A DNA stretch of 64,000 bases from contig JANBTH010000010.1 in the NCBI GenBank assembly GCA_027578815.1, forward strand, positions 1-64,000. The letters run 5' to 3'. The DNA is from Coemansia sp. RSA 1804 (Eukaryota; Kickxellomycota; Kickxellomycetes; Kickxellales; Kickxellaceae). The translations under genes and the position numbers were made by a program. Shown piece by piece: positions 11,006-22,057 of the stretch. The notes under the pieces are model-generated. The model was not told the DNA's origin. It searched no databases and saw only the letters and a list, made by a program, of their open reading frames with translations. Every line of letters starts with the position of its first letter. The first letter of the stretch is position 1.

Positions 11006-12211
11006 CTGGGCCAGAGACTTGCTGCTATGCCGTATGCCTTATGCCAGCAACTGCAAATGGATTACTATTACTTATAAACTATTAATAGGGGCTGCGGTAT
11101 TGACTGCTACAGGAATATGATATGGATGACCAAATAAACAAACAGATAACACTGAGCGGGAAATGGGACCAAGGCAATGTATGAAGACTCCCCCTTTAAA
11201 TAATTAATCCAACTAGATTTCAAATGCGGGGAGGAGGAGGGAGGCCAAGAATAAAGAATATAAAGAAGGAAAAAAATAAGCCAGATTGTGTGGAGTAGAC
11301 AAGCCCAGAGAGGAGGAATTGAAAAAAGAACCAAATTCTCGGTTGCCTGGGCCCTCGCTTTTTTTGTCCAACAGCAATATGAAATAGAGGAAAGGAGTGC
11401 GTATTTACAAGTATGAAAATGTGAAACCAAATAGTATAATATAATTTGCCTGTTTTTTATTTTATTTTGAGGAGACCAGATTGTTAAAAAAAATGAAAGA
11501 GTGAAATAGAAGTAAAGAAGATAGAAGCGGGAAAATAAAAGAGGGAGGAAAAAAATGCTATCCGCCGAACTTGCTTTCTTACTGGACTGAAAGTGTATGC
11601 TGCTGCTGGCTGGCTAGTGGTGTCTAGCAGCTTGCGTGAGGCTTGGGTGAACGTGGATGAGGGGGTGAGAGAGCAAAGGCCAAGAAGCACCACCACCCAC
11701 CCAATTAATATTATTGTTGTTAGAGACAACTCCACTGTGAAAAGGCATAGAATATAACTTTACCTGTCCCGTCATCCCCTTTCCTCCAAACGGACGACAC
11801 TGAGCACAATACCTTAAAACCTCTCTCCTCTCTCTATCTTCCCTTTGTAAGCCAAGACAGCTCAATGCAGGCTAGACGATGGGCCCCCTCCACACGTCAT
11901 CCTCAAACTCCGCACAAAGGACAGCGAATTCTGGCTGAAGGGCGCAAAGATCAGATTTCTCCCAATCTTTTTCTCAGTGGCAGCATGATCTCAATGGCCA
12001 CCACTCGTCATTCTTTGCTCAGCCACCTCTCAATCGAAAACGCTTTCTTATCTTTCACTGTCTGCTCTGCTATTTTTTTCGGACGCTTTTTTTGACTCTT
12101 CGCTGGCTACCTGGTACATAATAAATTTGCTTGCCGTTTGTCTGTCTACTCTCCTTTTTTGCTGCAGAAACTTGCCGAATCATTTATAATAAGCATAGCC
12201 AATCTAGTCAA
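11006..12211. promoter_or_regulatory. Divergent intergenic region, Puf gene / OPI3
   Basis: About 1.2 kb with no convincing gene. Short frames here lack good starts and resemble nothing. It holds purine-rich (11220-11300) and pyrimidine-rich (12000-12100) stretches and presumably the two divergent promoters. Confidence 0.4.
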
Positions 12212-12853
12212 ATGGCGGTAATCGATCTTTCGCAGCCGTCGCTGTGGATCTCGCTGCTGAGCATTGCCTTCAACCCAACGTTCTGGAACATTGCAGCCCA
12301 GCAAGAGTACCGCACACACTGGATAACGCGGCTGTTTGACGGAGACAAGTACCGCGGATGCTATGCGCTCGCGGCAACGATCTTTGTGCTCGGGCTTGTG
12401 CGTGACGCGCTATTCAAAACAGCGCTGCTGAGCCAGCCGTCGTGGGATGCGCTGGATGCGGCGCCGGTGCATTTGGTGGCAGCTGTGCTTGTGGGAGCTG
12501 GGCTGACGTTTGTGGTTTCTTCGACGTTTATGCTGGGAATCACCGGCACCTTTTTGGGCGACTACTTTGGCATTCTGATGAAGCAGCGCGTGACTGGCTT
12601 TCCGTTCAATGTGCTGGAGAATCCAATGTATGTCGGGTCCACAATGTCGTTCCTCGGCACCTCGCTGTGGTACGCCAAGCCAGCCGGCGTGCTTGTGACT
12701 GCGTACGTGTGGTTCGTCTACTCTGTTGCTCTGCAGTTCGAGGGCCCCTTCACCACAATGATATACTCGAAGCATGCCACATCAAGCACCTCTTCCTCAT
12801 CTTCTCCTGCCTCCAGCCAAAAGTCCTCCCAGCAGCGCAAGAAGAAGCTGTAG
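12212..12853 (+). CDS. OPI3: Phospholipid N-methyltransferase (OPI3 / PEMT family)
   Basis: A 213-residue integral membrane enzyme matching fungal OPI3 in length and order. The family methylates mono- and dimethyl-phosphatidylethanolamine with S-adenosylmethionine to make phosphatidylcholine in the ER. Visible signs: SIAFNPTFWNIAAQQEY near the N-terminus, four hydrophobic segments, GTFLGDYFGILM, and the conserved stretch RVTGFPFNVLENPMYVGS before the last helix, where PEMT proteins bind the cofactor. The C-terminus is a Ser-rich, Lys-ended tail. I start at ATG 12212 (MAVIDLSQPSLW); upstream in-frame codons have no ATG. An AATAAA follows the stop by 85 bp. Confidence 0.92.
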   Translation: MAVIDLSQPSLWISLLSIAFNPTFWNIAAQQEYRTHWITRLFDGDKYRGCYALAATIFVLGLVRDALFKTALLSQPSWDALDAAPVHLVAAVLVGAGLTFVVSSTFMLGITGTFLGDYFGILMKQRVTGFPFNVLENPMYVGSTMSFLGTSLWYAKPAGVLVTAYVWFVYSVALQFEGPFTTMIYSKHATSSTSSSSSPASSQKSSQQRKKKL

Positions 12854-12937
12854 CCCTAGTTCATATGGCTGCTGTTTGCTCAATGCATGTTGGCTTGATA
12901 TAGGCTTCTTTACTATGGTTAATTTTATTTTCTATTG

Positions 12938-12943
12938 AATAAA
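12938..12943 (+). terminator. Likely polyadenylation signal of OPI3
   Basis: AATAAA 85 bp after the OPI3 stop, just before a short AAAC tandem repeat (about 12959-12985). Confidence 0.45.
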
Positions 12944-12958
12944 CGCAACACCGAGAAC

Positions 12959-12985
12959 AAAAAAACAAACAAACAAACAAACAAA
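12959..12985 (+). repeat. AAAC microsatellite
   Basis: Six or so tandem CAAA/AAAC units between the OPI3 and COX17 3' ends. A simple repeat with no evident function. Confidence 0.7.
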
Positions 12986-13020
12986 ACATCCTTTTCAACA
13001 ACACGGCGTCGTCTTGTGAG

Positions 13021-13233
13021 CTAGATCTTGAAGCCGAGATCCTCCATGCATCGGCGATGGGCTTGGATCAAATAGTGGCACTTTGTCTCTGCGTCATCGC
13101 CTGTTTCGAAAAAGCACGTATCCCGCGCCTTTTTTGTCTCAGGACATGCGCAGCATGGCTTCAAGCCCTTTGGATTCTTGACTGGGTCGATGGCAGAGGT
13201 GCCGCTGCTGCTACCTTTGCTGTCTGTGGCCAT
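13021..13233 (-). CDS. COX17: Cytochrome c oxidase copper chaperone Cox17
   Basis: A 70-residue protein with all family cysteines. [14 protein letters not shown] holds the copper-binding Cys27 and Cys28, and the twin Cx9C pattern is Cys30-Cys40 and Cys52-Cys62. In the mitochondrial intermembrane space Cox17 delivers copper to Sco1 and Cox11 for cytochrome oxidase assembly. Length and motif spacing match other fungal Cox17 proteins. The N-terminal 20 residues are Ser/Gly-rich. It is convergent with OPI3. Confidence 0.96.
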   Translation of the reverse strand: MATDSKGSSSGTSAIDPVKNPKGLKPCCACPETKKARDTCFFETGDDAETKCHYLIQAHRRCMEDLGFKI

Positions 13234-13783
13234 GGTGGTATGGATATAGCCTTGTGGTTATGGAGGGAACAAAGCAATTGCAATTACTTTATTATAATAA
13301 GAATAATAATAAAAGAGTGCGGAGTCGTGAGGTAAAGAGAAAAAGAGGTGAGGTATTCCGCCGTTGGGCTTTCCTTTCCTTTCCTTTTTTTCCCTCTGGT
13401 ATTTGTCATGGATCCATTCGATGAGAAACCAGAGTTCCAACAGGAAAAAGGTGATCTAAAAAATAAAAATATAAAAAGCTCTGAGCTTGAAGCTCAAGCA
13501 CCATTTTTTCATGCTCTTTCTCCTCTAACTGGCATTTAGCTTCTTTTCTTCCCCCCATACGCATGTGGTTTTGAAAACCTCCCCCCCTTACAACGGTGTA
13601 TTCCTTTGCACAAACTCTTGCTCCTCTTTTCTTTTCTCCTTTTCGTTCCTTCATTGGCTTTAATTTTCTCGCAATTTGCATACATTCAGCCTTATCCCTT
13701 TTTTATTACTCCAAGCAGTGTATATACATATATATTACAAACCACAGACTGTAAACATAGAATCAAGTAGAAGAAGAGGAAGC
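13234..13783. promoter_or_regulatory. Divergent intergenic region, COX17 / CLEC16A-like gene
   Basis: About 550 bp without a convincing gene. Contains TTTCC runs near 13370-13395 and a pyrimidine-rich stretch at 13600-13660 before the CLEC16A-like start. Confidence 0.4.
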
Positions 13784-14867
13784 ATGTTTAGCTTTTTCAA
13801 TCTATTTGACTTGTCGTCAACAGCCGAGCAGCAGCGACAACAACAGCAGCAGGACCCAGCCGACCAGAAGCGCGCGCAAATNNNNNNNNNNNNNNNNNNN
13901 NNNNNNNNNNNNNNNNNNNNNNNNNNNNNNNNNNNNNNNNNNNNNNNNNNNNNNNNNNNNNNNNNNNNNNNNNNNNNNNNGTTTGACTTGTCGTCAACAG
14001 CCGAGCAGCAGCGACAACAACAGCAGCAGGACCCAGCCGACCAGAAGCGCGCGCAAATAAACCAGCTAGCATCCTACCTGTCGACAGCAAAGGTACGAAG
14101 GTCGTCTGTGAAGAAAATAGTCGAGAGTCTGCGGCAGGTGGCCGAGGTGATCGTATGGTGCGACCGGCGAAACAGCCCCGAGCTCCTAAATCTGACACTC
14201 GAGGTTGGGCTGCACAAAGCGATGCTTCGGTTTCTGTACTTTGAGCAGCGGCTGCCAAAGACAAATGCTGGTGCAGCAGCAGCAGCGCATGGAAGCAAAG
14301 GCAGAAGGGGCTCGCCGGCCACAGCAGATGCGCAGAAGAAAGGAGGAGCGGAGCTGGAAGCCGTTGTCACGCAGACGCTGCAGACATTCAGCATCGTGCT
14401 GGACGGCGTCACCGACCCAAAGTACATGTATCTGCTGTTTTCCAACAACTTTGTCAACGACCTCATTGCTGCGCCAGTAGTTGCTTCGCTCGACAGCGAG
14501 GAGGTGCTGGCGTACTACGTTGCGTTTCTCAAGGCGCTATCGCTGCGACTGACGCCAGACACTATTCACTTTTTCTTCAACAAGACAGGCCACCGAGTCG
14601 ATGATTTCCCGCTGTACACTATTGCCATCGGACTCTTTGACCATCCAGACTCGATGGTGCGCGTGGCAGTGCGTGCCATCACGCTCAATGTTCTGCGCAT
14701 CAACGACCGGGACGCCACCGAGTTTATTCTCAACGCCCCTGCATGCGCCTATTTCTGGGAGCAGATCGTCTGTGCGCTGCGCGATGCCTGCGACGATGCG
14801 TTCCGGATAATCGTCGACATGCCAGGCGCCGCCGCCGATGAGCCGCCCACGCGCAGCACAACAACAG

Positions 14868-14923
<56 letters not shown>

Positions 14924-16906
14924 GGAACAAGCGGTGGCGGAAGCAGCTGGGCTGTGGTTGACCTTGTTCTGGAAAAGCACATGGGGCTGCTTGCGTATCT
15001 GAACGACATATACGGCCTCTCAATCGAGCGCATCAGCGCCAAGATAACCGACGAGTTTGCCGACCGCATCATCCAAAGAACCTACGTCCACGCTGTTTAT
15101 GTTGGCTGGCGCCCAGACGCATCGCCTGAGGAGACCCTGTATATGCAGGTTGTGTCCCTGTTTATTGCGCACTTTTTCGCCATTGTGAAGCATTCTCCGC
15201 TGCTAGCCGACGCCATGAATGCGCTGCTAGTTGTGTCTGCCGATAATGACAACGATGATGATGATGATGATGACGGTGCCTCCAAGACACTAGCTGCCGG
15301 CGGCCACATCCACAGCAGTCGTCAGCCATTCGTTCCGTCTGCGCTCGAGTCGTCGCGCACGCTGGCGCCCTGGGCGTGTATTGCGCTCGAGGTCCTCAGC
15401 AACAAAGCAATCAGCCCGTCGGCTCTAGTAAAGTCGGTGCTGACTCCGCGGCGGATGCTGCGCACACGCGTGCTTCTTGACTCACTCACCGGCGACGTCA
15501 CCAGCAACGGCAGCAGCGCTGGTAGCGGTAGCAGCAGCGATTCACAGACACCACCACAGCCACAGCCACAGCCTAATAACATTGGTGCCAGACCGCCGGC
15601 TTCCAAGGTAATAGTCTCCATGATCCATGTGCTCACAGACAGCATGAACCTGCACTCCTCGATCACCATTGATCTTGCTGCGCTTCTGATATCAGAGCTG
15701 TGCAGGATGCCGCCACCAGACTATAGAATTGTCATCGACGACCACGAGCTAACTGGCAAGCTTCTGGATGCCCAGCACCTGCTTTCGACTGAGCTGCGAT
15801 CGATGCTGCTGTCCATTGGGGGAGGCACTGGGCTGTGGAAGACTGCTGTCAAGTGCTTGCTTGACTTTGCCAACGCCACACCCGACATGCTGCGTATTAA
15901 GGCGGAGGCCGAGGGAAAGCACATATTTGCGTATGCCGAGCCCCAGCAGCCCCAGATCCAAGATCAGGATCGAGATCGGGATCAAAAGCAGAAGCAGAAG
16001 CAGAACTCGCCGAATCAATCCAGCAAGGAGAGTGATGTGCAGCGACAACGACCGGCATCGCCTTTTGACACGCCTCCGGAAATGCAGTTCTGCTCGGACA
16101 GGGCATTTGAAGCAATGTTCCACCAGGTCTACAGCATCAAGCGGATATGCAGTGCGCTTGCCAACAATGTCAGCAACAGCAACAGCAACAGCAACAGCGC
16201 TGGAGTCTCTCTGCAAAAGCCCAAGGAATGCCCTTATGCACGCGACCTTCTTTTGTGGATATCGGGTGGAACACCGCTGGATGATGACAGTGTGTATAGC
16301 TCTGGATTCGACTCGGTTGTGGTTGACAATGCAGCAAAGAATGCGCTGCCCCGGTCTGTTTCCAAGCTTGGCATATCCGCCCGAATTGCCTGCCACAACG
16401 GATGTCTGATGATCTGGCACCAGCAAAAGCAGCAGAAGCAGCAGCAGCAGTCGGAAGACAATGGAGGTGATGAAGAAAGGCGCCGTCGACTGCTGCCTGA
16501 CCTTCTCTGGCCCTTGGCCGATGTCTCAATCACCGAAACAACCCTCAAAACAGATGCCTGCGAGTTGCCGGCAATTCGTCTGTCAGACACCTGCTTTCCC
16601 CAGCCATTCTACCCTCCGCGCCCGCCATCGCTTGGTGGAATCACCACCGCGTCTTCTTCCTCGGCTGCCAGACCAAGAAAGTACTCGGCTATAGCCCAAA
16701 ACAATGGCGATAGCAGTGGCAGTAGCAACAACAACAGCTGCAAACTTTCCCAATATTCCTACACTGGAACCCAGCGCAGCTTGGATATTTCGCTTCGGTT
16801 TACAGACGACATGGAATGCGCCGATGCCGAAGGTCTCTTGCAGCACCACGCTCTTGTCTCGCGACAGCTGTTGTCTGAAATACTATTCAACCACAGTGTT
16901 ATTTAG
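13784..16906 (+). CDS. CLEC16A/GOP-1 family protein (FPL domain), interrupted by an assembly gap
   Basis: The start ATG 13784 gives MFSFFNLFDLSS. The FPL region follows the gap: KIVESLRQVAEVIVWCDRR, TLQTFSIVLDGVTDPKY, LLFSNNFVNDLI and the hallmark DDFPLYTIAIGLFDHPDSM then VRVAVRAITLNVLR. Animal CLEC16A acts in endosome maturation and mitophagy. The same role here is inference. Low-complexity inserts include a Thr run from a CAA/ACA repeat (about 14865-14925), an Asp run (about 15255-15275), Gln-rich and Ser-rich tails. A 99-base N run (13882-13980) is flanked by an exact 77-bp duplication (13805-13881 and 13982-14058), so the coding length is overstated. With the duplicate collapsed, the frame continues from AQ directly into INQLASYL. 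Confidence 0.88.
13805..14058 (+). other. Assembly gap flanked by an exact 77-bp duplication
   Basis: Bases 13805-13881 and 13982-14058 are identical and flank 99 Ns. The offset is 177 bp, a multiple of three, so the frame is kept by chance. The simplest reading is two contig ends that overlap but were scaffolded with a gap instead of merged. Confidence 0.85.
14865..14925 (+). repeat. CAA/ACA microsatellite inside the CLEC16A-like gene
   Basis: About 18 tandem ACA codons encode a poly-threonine run. Likely length-variable; no role inferred. Confidence 0.8.
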
Positions 16907-17013
16907 CTGCTCATCTTTATTTAATTTTACTTTTGCCTTGTTGCGTTAAAAAAAAACAAAGCAAACTAAAAAAACATAAAAGAGCTAGAGAAGAAAGTGA
17001 AAAATTAAAGGCT

Positions 17014-18762
17014 TTAAGAGTCAACGTGGATAACCTCGGCATCGTCATCGCTTTTAGGTTTCTTCGAGACAGGCTCACTGCTGCTATTGCTGCTGCCAGC
17101 TCCAGCGGTCTTTTCCTCAGCGTCACCGTCAATGTCAACCAAGTCAATGATATCGTCAGTGGTCCGCTTTCTCGCAGGCGAAGCGCCCTCCTCCTCCTCC
17201 TCCTCCTTCTCCCCCTCATTCACAAGCCCATCGCCGTCTCCATTCTCAATGTCAAGCGCAGCATCATCGTCCTCCTCCTCCTCTTCTTCGTCATCATCTT
17301 CTTCAAAGTCGCCTGCATCACTAACAGCATCATCATCCAGCACATGGTCGCCCTCTTCCTCCTCGTCAGCAACAAAGTCCTCGTCTTCATCTTCCTCATA
17401 CACATCGTCGTTGTCGGCAAGGAGCTCGGCGGTGGTGGTTCTTTTTTCATAGCGGTTTCCATTCGGCGACTGTATATCGTCCGTGACTTGTACCTGCTCC
17501 TCCTCATTACCCTTCTTATCCTCTACTTCAGCCTCAGGCTCTCCAGACTGGGGCAGGTCCGGTACAGTTGACTCTAGCTCCCTATCGTTGTCATTGCTGG
17601 TACTGTTGTTGTTATACTCCTCGACTACCTGCATGATCCGAGCAAGAGTTGATGAAACGGATGGACGTGTATGGATTATAAAAGCAAAAGATTCGTGTGA
17701 CGGTGTAAAAGAAGCAGAAGCAGAACCAGATTCAGCGGTGGCGGCGGCAATTGTTGGGTGTGGAGGATGGATAAAGTACGGAGAGTTGACAAGGTCTATC
17801 GAAATGGTGCCCATTGCAACTGCCGCAACATGGCAGTTATATAGTTGCTGCAAGCTGAGGTCGATACACGCGTCATCGCGCTACAGTTCGTAAGAAAAAA
17901 GAGGGAAAAAAGTTATACACATACAGAACAATTAGCTTTCTTTCGTGTTTTGTGCCTGTCGCATAAAAAAGATTCCAACATCCGGTACGTGTTACTAGAT
18001 ACTCGAAATCCCTACGGTCCCCACGGTCCCTCTCTCCCCTTCCAGCTCTTCAATGCCCTACTGTATAAAAAACACAGCAAACAAGACCAAACGAGCATTG
18101 GGGGAGAGAAGGAACTACGCCTATTACAAGCAGAACAAGAAACTTACCCGGTCAATTACCAGCCCAAGCGACGGAAACTCCAGCGCCAGCTCGGTGTCCT
18201 CGCGAAGCAGAATGTCGGTGTGCAAGGCATCGATTAGCTGTATCAGCGGCATAGTGTAGAGCTCCATCTGGTAATCGTAATCAAACGACAGCTGGTCGGG
18301 ACCCAAGTATATCATCCACTCGGTTTCGCTGTGCACCCAGACCTCGGGAACAGCAGAAGCTGAAGCTGAGTAATCTTCGCCAAAGTCTGGAGCATACTCT
18401 GTAAAGCCATTGTCGTCAGCTCCGCTGGCTTCAGCAGCAAACATAGTCTCGTCATAGTCAATCAGCTGCTGGTTCTGGCTGTCGCTGATGCTGCTCTCGG
18501 CTTCTGTGTTGCTCTGCTGATGATGGCTGCTCTCAAGCTCACCGCCGTTTGCATACTCCTCAGAGGCGTACTTTTCCGTCTCTTCTACCGGAACTAGCTC
18601 GCTAGGTTCTTCTTCATCTTCCTCTTCTGCTGCTGTATAGTTCTCGGTTTCAGAGTGGGATTCGGGCTGATTGGCTTTAAAGACATGCTCGGTCATTTTG
18701 GGAGACTCATAGTCGACCAATCCAAAGTCCTCAACAGGCGGAGGAAGAGGCGTGGTATCCAT
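17014..18762 (-). CDS. Acidic conserved fungal protein, two exons (unnamed)
   Basis: Exon 1 is 18762-18148 (205 codons), ending at a strong GTAAGT donor at 18147. Exon 2 ends at 17014. The best in-phase acceptor I see is CAG ending at 17848, giving a 300-nt intron. A later CAG near 17630 is also in phase. Exon 1 is acidic and then has an ordered segment: EVWVHSETEWMIYLGP, TMPLIQLIDALHTDILL, LALEFPSLGLVI. I recall similar segments in unnamed fungal proteins but cannot name the family. Exon 2 starts with SVSSTLARIMQVVEE, which looks like a continuation of the same fold, then becomes extremely Asp/Glu-rich and ends with KKPKSDDDAEVIHVDS. The long acidic tail suggests a nuclear, histone- or chromatin-related protein, but that is a guess. 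Confidence 0.5.
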
Positions 18763-19247
18763 GTTTTCCTTATCTTGCGCTAAGGCTGCTGCTGCTGCTT
18801 TATTTTTTTTGCTGTTTCTTGCTTGTCAAGGTCTTCTTCCTCTTCTTCTACAGCCAATACAAAGAACAATGCAGTTGTGATTTGTGACGGGGTGTGCTTT
18901 GAGTTGTTATTTCTGTTGCTTACCTAGGATTGCATTTGTTGACGTTCGAGATTGCGTTCTTCTGGCGTGGTGTTGGAAGTGGAGAAAAATAGAAAGGAAA
19001 TTTTAAAAAAGTGCAGAAAGGGGGGAAAAGAGACTGGAAACGTGGAAACGTGAAACAGCGAAAAAAATAATACCATGAGTGATGAAAACGAAGCTATTTT
19101 TAATGCATTCCAGAAGCCGATTTTTTTCTCAGTGCTGCAAGCTCTGCAATCAAGACATGGATTATTTCGCCTCGCTTCCTTCTCCCTTCCTCTTTTCTCT
19201 TTTCTCCTCCGCTGTTTCCTTTTTTTATTCTTCTCTCTTTCTCGAGA
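18763..19247. promoter_or_regulatory. Divergent region, acidic protein / HD-domain nucleotidase
   Basis: About 485 bp. It contains a GCT run (near 18785), purine-rich stretches (18960-19060) and a T/C-rich leader (19180-19240) before the HD-domain start. No convincing gene is seen. Confidence 0.35.
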
Positions 19248-19814
19248 ATGCCACCAACAAGCGCCAGCAACGCCATCGACTTTCTGACAATAGTGGAGCG
19301 CCTGAAGCGCACGAAGCGCACGGGATGGATCAACAACGGCATCCGCGGACCCGAATCAATAGCAGACCACATGCACCGCATGGGAATAATGGCGATGCTT
19401 ATCGAGGACGAAGCGCTCGACCGCAGCCGCTGCATCAAGATGGCCATTGTGCACGACCTGGCCGAATCGCTAGTCGGCGATATCACACCACACGACGGCG
19501 TGTCAAAGGAGGAGAAGCGCAAGCTGGAGGCGGATGCCATGGAGCAGCTGGTTCAGACGCTTGGAATGTCAGAGCATGCAAAGGAGATCCAGGCCCTGTG
19601 GCTCGAGTACGAGAATGGCGAAACCAACGAGGCAAAGCTGGTCTTTGATCTGGACAAGTGCGAGATGATCCTGCAGGCGCTCGAGTACGAAAAGTCTGAC
19701 GCAAAGGCGCTGGATCAGTTCTTTGACTCCACCAGGGGCGTGTTCAAGCATCCGCAGGTCATCGCGTGGGCTGAGGAGATATACAAGCGCAGACCTGCTG
19801 CTAATGGTTTCTAG
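19248..19814 (+). CDS. YGK1: HD-domain 5'-deoxynucleotidase (HDDC2 / YGK1 family)
   Basis: A 188-residue metal-dependent phosphohydrolase. The metal ligands of the YfbR/HDDC2 family are in place: His41 in ESIADHMHRM, His69-Asp70 in AIVHDLAES, and Asp136 in VFDLDKCEM. GDITPHDGVSKEEKRKLE follows, as in yeast YGK1 and human HDDC2. These enzymes dephosphorylate deoxynucleoside monophosphates to nucleosides. Length is normal. The start is well set by the preceding stop-rich leader. Confidence 0.93.
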   Translation: MPPTSASNAIDFLTIVERLKRTKRTGWINNGIRGPESIADHMHRMGIMAMLIEDEALDRSRCIKMAIVHDLAESLVGDITPHDGVSKEEKRKLEADAMEQLVQTLGMSEHAKEIQALWLEYENGETNEAKLVFDLDKCEMILQALEYEKSDAKALDQFFDSTRGVFKHPQVIAWAEEIYKRRPAANGF

Positions 19815-19918
19815 TGCACGCCTTTTTTTCTATATATCTGTGTATTTCCTCCTTTTTGGTACGAGGTGTAGAATTAAACATCCAAAAAGCAATAACAATG
19901 AGAACGAGAGAGAAGGAA

Positions 19919-20524
19919 CTAGTAAAGCTTTAGTCCGCCAGACACTGTGTTGATAGTGTTGATCGGCCCAGGCCCGATGCCAAGTACTGCCGGCTCGCTG
20001 GAGCCGCTATTATTTCCAGATGTATCAGCAGCCGAGGCAGCAACAAGCCCTGCCAATTCAGCCTCGCGCTGGAGCTTGGAGATCTCTTCGCAATCCAGAC
20101 ACTTTAGCGTAACCTTGGCCTGCCCAGTCCTCTCCCATTCGCGAAGAACCCGCGGCGCCAGCTGTCTTGCCTGCGCAAAGCACTCGAGCGTTACCTGTGC
20201 GCAAAGCTGCGCTACAGTGCCCTTTGGCAGTGCCAGGTCGTTGCGCACAACCAGAACCAGCTTTGTCCCAGCACTCAGCGCCTGCCGTGCCAGTGAGTCG
20301 TCGTCCTTCTTAATAGAGTTCGCCTTCACAGCAGTGGCGCTGGTATTGGTACTAGCACTAGTGTTATCCTCGTTATCAGCGACTGCTTGTTCGCTGCTGC
20401 TATTGTTGTCGTCGCTGCTGTTTTTGCCTGCAAACAACAGCGCTGCACCAGCAAGCAGGGCAACCTGCCAGACGGGGACCTCCAGCTCCGCAAACACGCG
20501 CAAGTAGCTGCCATCAAGCACCAT
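19919..20524 (-). CDS. PTH2-like peptidyl-tRNA hydrolase, with altered active-site segments
   Basis: A 201-residue protein with an N-terminal membrane helix (VWQVALLAGAALLFAG) and a Ser/Asn-rich linker, the layout of eukaryotic mitochondrial PTH2 (Bit1). The fold is recognisable: KLVLVVRNDLALPKGTVAQ, GQAKVTLKCLDCEEI and the end VLGIGPGPINTINTVSGG. The family releases peptides from stalled peptidyl-tRNA. Two conserved pieces differ. The usual AAQCSHA after the Lys-Gly pair reads AQLCAQV, and the DAGRTQ motif reads DTSGNN, so the usual Thr is missing although the Asp remains. The protein may be a diverged paralog with reduced or changed activity. I use the ATG complementary to 20522-20524. Confidence 0.82.
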   Translation of the reverse strand: MVLDGSYLRVFAELEVPVWQVALLAGAALLFAGKNSSDDNNSSSEQAVADNEDNTSASTNTSATAVKANSIKKDDDSLARQALSAGTKLVLVVRNDLALPKGTVAQLCAQVTLECFAQARQLAPRVLREWERTGQAKVTLKCLDCEEISKLQREAELAGLVAASAADTSGNNSGSSEPAVLGIGPGPINTINTVSGGLKLY

Positions 20525-20826
20525 TTTCCCCTGCTCGCTTCTATATGTCACCTTATTGTTTGCGTTTGTATAAAAATGGACTAGCTTGAAAAGAACAAAT
20601 AAAACAAATTACAAAGGGAATAACGAGAAAAAGGTGTGAGATTAATGTGTCTGCGTGTGGAAAGCGGTTTTCGCCTTTTGCTTGATCTGCAGATGTCTAG
20701 CTGTTTCCTTGATTGATTAGCTAGGTGGGATGAAATGTAAGATCATAGCATTTTCAGCAACTGATAATAGGCATTACAATATCAAATGCTTGAACTTTTG
20801 GAATAGGTCTGATTCAATTTATTGAT

Positions 20827-21159
20827 AAATTTAAAAACATTTTCACACAGACAACTGTTGATATAAAGAACATGCTAAACCCCAATACAGCCAGTTTATA
20901 AGCATATGAAAAACTAAACTAAACTAATAGTATAAATGCCTAATAAAACATTGCATATAGGAATATTGATGCAATTTACTTCCATTGCGATGTGTCAATA
21001 CCAGTATCAAAGAAACCAGGCTTCTTGCTAGGACACGTTGAACTTGGGCAAGGGTTAAGGTTTCTTGAAATAGGTGCCCTATGGTTGTAATTGTTATCAT
21101 GTTTACAGGCAACTGTAACTAATTTGGGACAATATAGGCACTTGTCTTGGCATGCACTG
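20827..21159 (-). repeat. Inverted duplication, left arm, with Cys-rich frame
   Basis: As far as I can check by eye it is identical to the reverse complement of 22949-23281. Diverged homology continues outward to about 20770. On the minus strand it holds a frame with six cysteines, ending GIDTSQWK and a stop at 20976. In this copy an in-frame ATG is available at 21182, giving 68 residues without a signal peptide. Both arms begin right after an AG, so the frame could be a 3' exon. Confidence 0.75.
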
Positions 21160-21182
21160 TAAGTTTGTTCATTGCTTGGCAT
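20976..21182 (-). CDS. Small Cys-rich hypothetical protein (left copy)
   Basis: A 68-residue frame with cysteines spaced C-x3-C-x2-C-x7-C, then two more near a PCPSSTCPSKKPG segment. I do not recognise it. There is no signal peptide. The sequence just before the conserved part ends TTACAG, so the conserved part may instead be a spliced terminal exon. An identical reading frame lies at 22952-23132 on the other strand. Expression is unproven and it may be part of a mobile element. Confidence 0.3.
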   Translation of the reverse strand: MPSNEQTYSACQDKCLYCPKLVTVACKHDNNYNHRAPISRNLNPCPSSTCPSKKPGFFDTGIDTSQWK

Positions 21183-22057
21183 CTTTTTAAAATAATATTT
21201 GTCTGGTATGGTAGTGTAATATTTGCTTTATATTCTGTGCTGATGAAACTGATGATGAACTCTATAATATGTTGCAGGCATGATGGGAAACCTTGCTTAT
21301 TTTATAGTGTTGAGGTGTGAACATCTGAATTTTATGGTAAATTATATATTTTCTTTTGATAACCAAATGTATAGTGCAAGAAATTTATAGTTCTGTTGAT
21401 GATGTGTTAACAGATATTATTTGTGTTGGGGCTAAAAGGTAGGAAATATCTAACCTGATATTATTAATTAAGAAAAGGATGTTTGGGGGGCTAAAGAGTT
21501 TAATTAAAATGACATATGTTTATATGTGAGTAGCTAATGTTTTAGTTTTTCTACAGTATTGTTCTGTTTAAACGCAAATTTAATATTAAAGGTAGCATTT
21601 CAGTTTTCCTTGCTTTCCAGTGGAGAACACAGTTAGTGGAAGTAGAAAATATTTTTTAAAGCTTGGTTTTTTTGCAAACAAGTCAACAAACAAACACACA
21701 CACATATTGCTAGAATCTAGTTAGGGTAATAAGATGTTTAGAATATATTTTGTGTCATAGTAGATTTTTAAAAATGTTTGGGCCAGACATCATATGATAA
21801 CAATAATAAAAATGGAAATGGAAATGGAAATTAATTAATTAAATTATGAAAATATGTGTGCAAATAAACTGCAAATAAGTATTAAAAAATAAAAGGATAG
21901 GTTTAATAAGTTATAAGTATACAGACAATAGCATGCTAATCAAATTAAACTTGAATTACAGCCACTATTGCATACAATTGTGGTGTCTAGCATGTATATA
22001 TAGGTGTTTTATTTACATATGTTAAATGGAAACTCTTTACTCTCTATTGAAACAATT

